Source: Pseudomonas sp.
Lineage (GTDB): Bacteria > Pseudomonadota > Gammaproteobacteria > Pseudomonadales > Pseudomonadaceae
Assembly (NCBI RefSeq): GCF_026224925.1
Contig: NZ_JAMFRV010000199.1
Coordinates: 1-34,084, forward strand
DNA: 34,084 nt
Reading direction: 5' to 3'
The first letter of the stretch is position 1; every line of letters begins with the position of its first letter. The position numbers and the translations under genes are program-made. Of this stretch, positions 27,446 through 34,084 are shown in pieces. Under the pieces are notes generated by a model, which was not told the DNA's origin, ran no database searches, and saw only the letters and a list, made by a program, of their open reading frames with translations.

Positions 27446-28606
27446 ATGCTAAAAACCCTCGCCGTGGCCAATTACCGCTCGATTAACTCGTTGGTGATCC
27501 CGCTTGGGCGCCTCAACGTCATTACCGGGCCTAATGGCAGCGGCAAATCGAATCTTTACCGCGCCGTTCGTTTGCTGGCAGAAACCGCTCAAGGAGGTGT
27601 CATCAGTGCGCTAGCGCGTGAGGGTGGGCTGGATTCAACCTTCTGGGCGGGGCCAGAGAACGTTAGCAGGCGCATGCTAAAGGGCGAGGTCGCGGTTCAA
27701 GGTGGCCCACGTCAGCAGGTGAAGCGCTTACGCCTGGGCTTTGCCGGTGATGATTTCAGTTATGCCATTTCTTTGGGCCTTCCCGAGCCGAGTACATCGG
27801 CGTTCGCTCTAGACCCGCAAATCAAAAAGGAATGCATCTGGGCCGGCCCGCTGTACCGTCCCGCCAGCCTGTTGGTGCAACGCAGCGGCGCCATGATCCG
27901 CGCCCGCGACGGACGCGATTGGGATGTACTTGCTCAGCACACGCCGCACTACGACAGCTTGTTCGATCAAGTCGGCAGCCTACGTACCTGCGCGGAGGTG
28001 TTGATGCTGCGCGAGGCGATTCGCGGCTGGAGGTTCTACGATCACTTTCGCACCGACGTCGATGCGCCGGCTCGTCAGGCGCAATTGGGCACGCGCACGC
28101 CAGTGCTGCACCACGACGGTCGCGACCTGGCAGCAGCCCTGCAAACCATTCTGGAAATCGGTGACCCAAACACACTGCACGCCGCCATCAGCGATGCATT
28201 TCCCGGCGCACGTATTAACATCGCCTGGCTGCAAGGCGGTCGTTTCGCTTTGGAGTTTTATCAGGAAGGGTTACTGCGTCCGCTCTCAGCGGCCGAATTG
28301 TCGGATGGTACGTTACGTTATCTGCTACTGATCGCCGCCCTGCTCACCCCGAGATCACCCACCATGATGGTGCTCAACGAACCGGAAACCAGCCTCCATC
28401 CAGATCTACTGCCGGCGCTAGCGCGGTTGATTATTCAAGCGTCGCAACACTGCCAAATGTGGGTGGTGTCCCACGCCAGCCGCCTGATTGCCGCCCTCGA
28501 AAGCGACCCCAGTTGCAATCCCATCGTTCTGGAAAAGAACCTCGGCCAAACCGGCATCGTCGGGCAGGGAATGCTTGATGCACCGGCGTGGCATTGGCCG
28601 GATTAA
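27446..28606 (+). CDS. RecF/SMC-like AAA family ATPase (AAA_21 type)
   Basis: Walker A GPNGSGKSN, ABC-signature-like LSDGTLRYLLL, Walker B-like MMVLNEPETSLHPD, H-loop VVSHAS. Confidence 0.85.
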   Translation: MLKTLAVANYRSINSLVIPLGRLNVITGPNGSGKSNLYRAVRLLAETAQGGVISALAREGGLDSTFWAGPENVSRRMLKGEVAVQGGPRQQVKRLRLGFAGDDFSYAISLGLPEPSTSAFALDPQIKKECIWAGPLYRPASLLVQRSGAMIRARDGRDWDVLAQHTPHYDSLFDQVGSLRTCAEVLMLREAIRGWRFYDHFRTDVDAPARQAQLGTRTPVLHHDGRDLAAALQTILEIGDPNTLHAAISDAFPGARINIAWLQGGRFALEFYQEGLLRPLSAAELSDGTLRYLLLIAALLTPRSPTMMVLNEPETSLHPDLLPALARLIIQASQHCQMWVVSHASRLIAALESDPSCNPIVLEKNLGQTGIVGQGMLDAPAWHWPD

Positions 28607-28631
28607 TCCAATGACTGGAATGCGCCAAACC

Positions 28632-28713
28632 TCTGTAGGAGCCAACTTGTTGGCGAAGCGGTTTGTCTGACACACCGCAATAAACCCCTCGCCAACAAGT
28701 TGGCTCCTACAGA
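28632..28713. repeat. REP element inverted pair (different flavour), perfect 25-bp arms
   Basis: TCTGTAGGAGCCAACTTGTTGGCGA ... TCGCCAACAAGTTGGCTCCTACAGA. Confidence 0.9.
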
Positions 28714-28733
28714 AAGTCGTCGGTGTATGGGTT

Positions 28734-29633
28734 TTAACCCTGCCACTTACCGCCTTCAACGATGACATCTTCGGGCTTGGTGTCGTCACTCAGCTGTTTG
28801 CGCACGTACTGGTCGTACAGTTTGAGCAGGTACTTATCTTCACCCAGCTTTGCCAGTTCGGTGTTGATCCAATCACGCAATTCGATATTGCCCTTCTTCA
28901 CTGCGGGTGCGATCGGTGCTTCGCCACCGAGTTTTTCTGGCAGAACGCGGTAACCGGGATTTTGTTTCGCCCAGCTGAACAGCACCAGATTGTCCTGAGC
29001 GTAAGCGTCGCCGCGACCCGTGGACAACGCTTGCAGCGATTCGGAGTTTTTCTCGAACTTCAACAGCTTCCAGTCTGGGTGGGTTTTGGTCAGCCAAATA
29101 TCCGCTGTAGTGCCGGTGGTGACGATGGTGGTCTTGCCGGCCAAGTCATCCAGCTTGACCACCGCGCTGCCTTGCGGCACTAAGGCCTGGACCGCAACTT
29201 TGAGGTTCGGGTTGGTGAACTCCACCGCTTCCTTACGCTCTGGCGTGACCGTCATGTTGGCTAGAATCAGGTCGACTTTGTCGCTTTGCAGAAAGGGGAT
29301 ACGGCTCGCCGGCTCAACCGCGACGAACTCGACTTTGTTTTCATCGCCCAGTAAGTCTTTGGCAAATTGACGGGCGATGTCGGTATCAAAACCTACATAC
29401 CGGCCTTTTTCATCGACAAAACCAAAGGGTGGTTTATCGGTAAAGACACCCACGATCAATTTGTCGCGCGCTTTAATTTTAGCCAGATAACCAGCAGCGG
29501 GTGCAGCGGCTGTGCTCGCCGTTGCAGCAGGTTTGGCGGGCGCATCGTTGTTGCCACAGCCGGCCAGCAGGCCTAGGCCGAGCAGCGGAATTAACAGTAA
29601 TGATTTGGCAGATTTTAAGTGAACAGCGCTCAT
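28734..29633 (-). CDS. Polar amino acid (glutamate/aspartate-type) ABC transporter substrate-binding lipoprotein
   Basis: Lipobox LLAGC; SBP_bac_3 motifs [38 protein letters not shown]. Confidence 0.88.
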   Translation of the reverse strand: MSAVHLKSAKSLLLIPLLGLGLLAGCGNNDAPAKPAATASTAAAPAAGYLAKIKARDKLIVGVFTDKPPFGFVDEKGRYVGFDTDIARQFAKDLLGDENKVEFVAVEPASRIPFLQSDKVDLILANMTVTPERKEAVEFTNPNLKVAVQALVPQGSAVVKLDDLAGKTTIVTTGTTADIWLTKTHPDWKLLKFEKNSESLQALSTGRGDAYAQDNLVLFSWAKQNPGYRVLPEKLGGEAPIAPAVKKGNIELRDWINTELAKLGEDKYLLKLYDQYVRKQLSDDTKPEDVIVEGGKWQG

Positions 29634-30418
29634 GACAGCTCCTTGATTTTCGATTTCTTGGGCATGGTTTCTACATAGGAGAATTTCTCCAGAAACTGCT
29701 GCGCCCGTGCGCTCTGCGGGTTCGTGAAAAATGACTCCGGGGTGTTGTGTTCGAGGATGCTTCCGGCCTCCATAAACACGACGCGGTCAGCTACCGCGCG
29801 CGCAAAGGCCATTTCGTGGGTAACGATCAGCATGGTCATACCGCCGCGCGCCAGGTCGAGGATCACTTCCAGCACTTCCTTGACCATCTCCGGATCGAGG
29901 GCCGCGGTTACCTCATCGAACAACATGACTTGGGGGTTCATACACAGCGAGCGGACGATGGCGATACGCTGTTGCTGGCCGCCCGACAACTGCCGTGGAA
30001 AAGCGTCGCGCTTGTCTGAAAGACCCACACGTTCAAGCAACGCTTCGGCTTGCGCCAGCGCTTCATTGCGTTTGCGCTTTTGTACTTTCAGCGGACCGAG
30101 CAGGACGTTTTCCAGAACGCTCATGTGCGGAAAAAGGTGATAGCTCTGGAACACCATGCCGACGTCTTGCCGCACTTGGCGCCAATCGGTTTTAGCTTCC
30201 AGCAGTTCGCGCCCGGCGAAACGCAAGCTCCCGCTGTGCGCCACTTCCAGGCCGTTAAGGCAGCGCAGTAGCGTACTTTTTCCGCATCCACTGGGGCCCA
30301 GAATAACGATCACTTCACCACTCTCGACAGTCAGGTCGATGTTTTTTAGTACCTGTTGGCTACCGAAAAATTTGTTAAAGCCTTTGAACTCGATCAATGC
30401 GCTCATGCTTGAGTCCAA
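29630..30418 (-). CDS. Amino acid ABC transporter ATP-binding protein (GlnQ-like)
   Basis: [48 protein letters not shown]. Confidence 0.92.
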   Translation of the reverse strand: MDSSMSALIEFKGFNKFFGSQQVLKNIDLTVESGEVIVILGPSGCGKSTLLRCLNGLEVAHSGSLRFAGRELLEAKTDWRQVRQDVGMVFQSYHLFPHMSVLENVLLGPLKVQKRKRNEALAQAEALLERVGLSDKRDAFPRQLSGGQQQRIAIVRSLCMNPQVMLFDEVTAALDPEMVKEVLEVILDLARGGMTMLIVTHEMAFARAVADRVVFMEAGSILEHNTPESFFTNPQSARAQQFLEKFSYVETMPKKSKIKELS

Positions 30419-31062
30419 CGTCGTTCCAGCACCCGGGAGGCGGCCGAAAGCGGGTAGCAGATAAAGAAGAAAAACAGGAACAACGCGCCGTAAATCAGCA
30501 CTGATTCATAGGTGCGCTCGATAATCTGTTGCCCGACCTTGATCACGTCGACGACGCCAATTAGCACCACCAACGAGCTGGTCTTGATGATTCGGGTGTA
30601 GATGTTGATGGTCGGCGGGGTCATGCGCTTCAGCGCTTGCGGGAGCAGTACATAGCCATACAACTGCGGGTCGGAAAGGCCGATGGATAAGCCTGCCTCA
30701 CGCTGCCCACGTGGAAGGGAATGTAGGGCGCCGCGTACGACTTCGCCGACTTCGGTGCTGCCCCATAACGACAACACCAACACGCCACACCAAAAGCTCG
30801 GGATGCTTAGGCCGAAGAAAATAGGCATACCGAAGAACAGCAGGTACAACCAGACCAACACCGGAATCGCACGAAACAGCTCCAGGTAGATCCGCAAAAT
30901 CAGGTTGATCCAATAGGCATTCAAGGTACGCAAAACGCCATACAACACCCCGCCCACCGTACTGAATAAAATGCTCAGCAACGAGATAGTCAGTGTTTGC
31001 GCGGCGCCTTTGCCCAGTTGCGGCAACGACACCCACAACAATTCAAGACCCGAACTGGCCAT
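30403..31062 (-). CDS. Amino acid ABC transporter permease
   Basis: From [68 protein letters not shown]. Confidence 0.88.
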   Translation of the reverse strand: MASSGLELLWVSLPQLGKGAAQTLTISLLSILFSTVGGVLYGVLRTLNAYWINLILRIYLELFRAIPVLVWLYLLFFGMPIFFGLSIPSFWCGVLVLSLWGSTEVGEVVRGALHSLPRGQREAGLSIGLSDPQLYGYVLLPQALKRMTPPTINIYTRIIKTSSLVVLIGVVDVIKVGQQIIERTYESVLIYGALFLFFFFICYPLSAASRVLERRWTQA

Positions 31063-31708
31063 GTTGGAGCCTCCGTTCCAGGTAGCTGAGCAGCAACGAC
31101 AACGGCAAGAACAACAGCACACAAATCAGCGTCAGCACGGTAAGCATTTCGTAGGTTTTGTAGTACAGCGCGATGTAACTTTTGGTGGTGTAGAGAATTT
31201 CCGGAACCGCAACCGCTGAGACCACCGTGGTCTCCTTGAGCAGAAAGATAAAATTGGCGAACAGCGCCGGCAGGCTGAGGATGCCCGCTTGCGGCAGAAT
31301 CACATAACGCAGCAACTGCCATTGCGACAACCCGATGGAGCGCCCTGATTCCAGTTGCGCCAGCGGCACCGCATCGACGCCAGCACGCAAGACTTCAGTC
31401 AGGTATGCGCCGCCCAAAAAAGTCATGGTGATGATCGCGGCAGAGAATCCAGAGACTTTTATCCCCAGCGTCGGCAACGCGAAGTAGATGAAAAACAGTT
31501 GGATCAATAGTGGAGTATTGCGCGCTAACTCAACGTACAGCGCGACCAATCGATGCAAATATGGCGTGCGGAATACCAGGATGGCCGAGTTAATCATCGC
31601 TACCAGCAGCGACGTGCAGATGGCGATTAAGCCCACCTGCAACGTGACCCCGACCGCCTTGAGAAATGACGGCAGGGTGCTGAGGATGAAGGGATAGTCC
31701 AGGGTCAT
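31043..31708 (-). CDS. Amino acid ABC transporter permease
   Basis: VALYVELARNTPLLIQLFFIYFALPTLG; LESGRSIGLSQWQLLRYVILPQAG. Confidence 0.9.
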   Translation of the reverse strand: MTLDYPFILSTLPSFLKAVGVTLQVGLIAICTSLLVAMINSAILVFRTPYLHRLVALYVELARNTPLLIQLFFIYFALPTLGIKVSGFSAAIITMTFLGGAYLTEVLRAGVDAVPLAQLESGRSIGLSQWQLLRYVILPQAGILSLPALFANFIFLLKETTVVSAVAVPEILYTTKSYIALYYKTYEMLTVLTLICVLLFLPLSLLLSYLERRLQHGQFGS

Positions 31709-31748
31709 AAGACAGCCTGTTAAAGATATGTTGAGGCTGCTGAGGATT

Positions 31749-31812
31749 TCGCGAATGAATTCGCTCCCACAGTGGTTCTGAGTGCAACCTGTGGGAGCGA
31801 ATTCATCCGCGA
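31749..31812. repeat. REP element inverted pair
   Basis: TCGCGAATGAATTCGCTCCCACAG ... CTGTGGGAGCGAATTCATCCGCGA. Confidence 0.88.
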
Positions 31813-31846
31813 AGAGGCAACGTCAGGCGCTGCATTTAAAAAATAC

Positions 31847-32866
31847 TCAGCTACCCGGCGTGCCGTGCACTTCTTCAAAGAAGTAGTCTTTCCAGCTGTC
31901 AGCCTTATTTTTCAACACACCCAGTTCCTGCAATTTGCTGGCGTAGATGAAGGTGCGCTGTGGGGTGATGGTGAAATCGATTTCTGGATCAGAGACAATT
32001 TTCTCAACAAGGGCCAGCGGCAGTTTTGACTGTTCTACACGGATGTAGGTCTGGGCTGCGGCGGGTTTGTCGGCCTTGATGATGTGCTCGGCTTCAGCCA
32101 GCGCGTCATAGAATGCTTTGTAGGTCTTGGGGTTTTCGTCGTGGAATTTTTGGGTGGTGTAAAGCACGTTGAACGTGGCCTGACCGCCGAGCACATCGTA
32201 TGAACTAAGCACTTTGTGGACGTTAGGATTCTCCAGCTCCTGGTACTGGAACGGCGGGCTGGAGAAGTGAGCATTCAGCTCGGAGCCACCAGCAATCAAC
32301 GCGGCAGTCGCGTCCGGGTGCGGCAGACTCACTGAGATGTTGTCGAACTTCTTGAACTGCGCATCGCCGAAGACTTTGGCCGTTTCGATCTGCAACGTGC
32401 GCGACTGGAAGCCTACGCCAGCAGCAGGGACGGCAATCCGGTCCTTGTCAGTGAAGTCTTTCAACGTCCTCACGTCCGGGTTGATGCTGAGCAAATAGTT
32501 GGGCATCGAGCCGAGTGAGGCGATGGCCTTAACGTTCTGTTTGCCTTTGGTTCGATCCCAAACGGTGAGCATCGGCGGCACACCGGCGGAAACCACGTCC
32601 AAAGCGCCAGCCAGCAAGGCTTCGTTCATGGCGGTGGCGCCGGAGATGCTGTTCCAGTCGACCTTGATGTCCAAGCCCTGTTCTTTACCGTGCTTCTCGA
32701 TCAAGTGCTGATCGCGCACTACGTCGAGAATCAGGTAACCAATGCCGAACTGCTGGGCGATGCTGATTTTGCCTTCTGCCTGGGCGCCGCTGCTGAGCAA
32801 TGCTCCGGCTAAGCCTAACGCTGCTGCAAGTGTAGTAAGCGCCGGATGCTTGAACGATGTGGCCAT
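31847..32866 (-). CDS. NitT/TauT-family (taurine/sulfonate/nitrate-type) ABC transporter substrate-binding protein
   Basis: Signal peptide then KISIAQQFGIGYLILDVVRDQHLIEKHGKEQGLDIKVDWNSISGATAMNEALLAGALDVVSAGVPPMLTVWDR. Confidence 0.88.
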   Translation of the reverse strand: MATSFKHPALTTLAAALGLAGALLSSGAQAEGKISIAQQFGIGYLILDVVRDQHLIEKHGKEQGLDIKVDWNSISGATAMNEALLAGALDVVSAGVPPMLTVWDRTKGKQNVKAIASLGSMPNYLLSINPDVRTLKDFTDKDRIAVPAAGVGFQSRTLQIETAKVFGDAQFKKFDNISVSLPHPDATAALIAGGSELNAHFSSPPFQYQELENPNVHKVLSSYDVLGGQATFNVLYTTQKFHDENPKTYKAFYDALAEAEHIIKADKPAAAQTYIRVEQSKLPLALVEKIVSDPEIDFTITPQRTFIYASKLQELGVLKNKADSWKDYFFEEVHGTPGS

Positions 32867-32991
32867 GAAATTCTCACCATCAAAGAATGAATACGACAGG
32901 CCGGTGGTCCGGCGTTGCATATAGCTTACAGTTACTTAAAGACTATAAATAAATAGGAATTTGGAATAACGATAGTCTTAAAAAGCCAGCA

Positions 32992-33846
32992 TCAACGCTG
33001 CATGCCCCAGCGTTTAACCGTCAGTCTTTCGATGTTGTTGAACAGCAGATTTTCCACCAACAACCCAATCAAAATCACTGCAATCAAGCCGGCGAATACT
33101 TTGTCGGTGTAGAGCTCGTTGCGGTTTTGGTAGATGTACCACCCCAAGCCGCCCTTGCCCGACTGAGCACCAAATACCAGTTCGGCGGCGATCAACGTGC
33201 GCCAGGCGAACGCCCAGCCGATTTTTAGGCCGGACAAAATTGAAGGCAATGCAGCGGGAATCAGGATGTACCAAACAAAGCGCAAGCCCTTGAGGCCATA
33301 GTTGCGCCCGGCCATGCGCTGGGTTTCCGAGACCCCGAGAAAGCCTGAGTAGGTGTTCAACGCCAATGCCCACAGCACCGAATGCACTAGTACAAAAATC
33401 AGGCTGCCCTGACCCAAACCGAACCACAGCAATGACAGCGGAAGTAAGGCAATCGCTGGCAGGGGATTGAACATTGCGGTCAGGGTGCTCAGCAAATCAC
33501 GCCCTAGCTGGGTCGATACCGCGAGGGTGGTCAACGCAAACGCCAGGACGATACCGATCACGTAACCCTTGATCAGTACAGCGAGGGAAATCCACACTTT
33601 GCTGAGCAGCTCGCCACTGGCAATACCATCGTAAAAAGCGCTGGCGGTCTGCACCACGCTCGGCAGCAACAGGTCATTGTTTTGGTAACGCGCAGCCAGC
33701 TCCCAGATAACCGCGAGGGCCAGCAGGATTACGGTTTTGCGAACCCAGCTCAGTTGCCAGATGCGCTGCGCTAGCGGGATATCACGCGCAAGATCCTCTT
33801 GGGTAAAAGGCTCCAGCGTGACTTCGTATTCCTGTCGAATGGTCAT
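32992..33846 (-). CDS. NitT/TauT-family ABC transporter permease
   Basis: From MTIRQEYEVTLEP; FNPLPAIALLPLSLLWFGLGQGSLIFVLVHSVLW and WAFAWRTLIAAELVFG motifs. Confidence 0.9.
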   Translation of the reverse strand: MTIRQEYEVTLEPFTQEDLARDIPLAQRIWQLSWVRKTVILLALAVIWELAARYQNNDLLLPSVVQTASAFYDGIASGELLSKVWISLAVLIKGYVIGIVLAFALTTLAVSTQLGRDLLSTLTAMFNPLPAIALLPLSLLWFGLGQGSLIFVLVHSVLWALALNTYSGFLGVSETQRMAGRNYGLKGLRFVWYILIPAALPSILSGLKIGWAFAWRTLIAAELVFGAQSGKGGLGWYIYQNRNELYTDKVFAGLIAVILIGLLVENLLFNNIERLTVKRWGMQR

Positions 33847-33880
33847 GTTTCGAATTCTCTTGGTAGGCTTCAGAGGGGTT

Positions 33881-34084
33881 TCAATACGCGATGCGTACAT
33901 CCTGGAAGCTCAGCTCGCGATCGACCGGCTCAGGTTCGCCCTCATCAAACAGCAAGCGATGGATGCGTTGCGCGGTGTGCTGAAAGCCGGTGCCGCCGAG
34001 GCTGTGCAGGTCGTACTGGTGGCTGTTGATTTCAGCGCGAACCCGGCCCGGGTGCGGTGACAGCAACAGAATCCGGTTGCCGAC
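33881..34084 (-). CDS. NitT/TauT-family ABC transporter ATP-binding protein, C-terminal fragment (truncated by window end)
   Basis: VGNRILLLSPHPGRVRAEINSHQYDLHSLGGTGFQHTAQRIHRLLFDEG; matches the C-terminal part of SsuB/TauB-like ATPases; adjacent to permease. Confidence 0.75.
   Translation of the reverse strand, partial: VGNRILLLSPHPGRVRAEINSHQYDLHSLGGTGFQHTAQRIHRLLFDEGEPEPVDRELSFQDVRIAY

Noticed and set aside
1-34084. CRISPR arrays, tRNA/rRNA genes, integrases or IS transposases
   Set aside because: Looked for repeat-spacer arrays, tRNA-like ends and transposase/integrase motifs; none seen apart from REP elements.

Overview
Chromosomal window from a Pseudomonas (fluorescens-group-like by protein and REP character; inferred from sequence only). 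Left part (0-5.7 kb): the glnA 3' end, a tandem pair of DUF4124 envelope proteins, ntrB-ntrC and an aldo/keto reductase. Then a BetT-type BCCT transporter with a BetI-like palindrome upstream. From about 7.9 kb most of the window is devoted to sulfur or amino-acid acquisition: serine acetyltransferase, D-cysteine desulfhydrase, cystine ABC transporter (SBP/permease/ATPase), two tandem SfnB-like acyl-CoA-dehydrogenase-fold enzymes, an NtaA/SnaA/DszA-type flavin monooxygenase, MetQ-MetN-MetI plus a methyltransferase, and at the right edge a taurine/sulfonate-type ABC transporter. Interspersed are a TriABC-like RND pump with two lipoprotein adaptors, a divergent RecF-like AAA ATPase with an unusual Walker B, and a glutamate-type ABC transporter. 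A small accessory segment (about 12.55-14.7 kb) carries a YefM-YoeB toxin-antitoxin pair with a recognisable paired TGTACA operator, and an orphan two-repeat protein. At least three sequence flavours of REP elements, mostly inverted pairs, sit between genes. No rRNA, tRNA, CRISPR, prophage or transposase gene was seen. I see no clear evidence of a wholly new system. The best candidates for follow-up are the two-repeat orphan protein, the divergent ATPase/twin-adaptor RND locus and the structured YefM leader.
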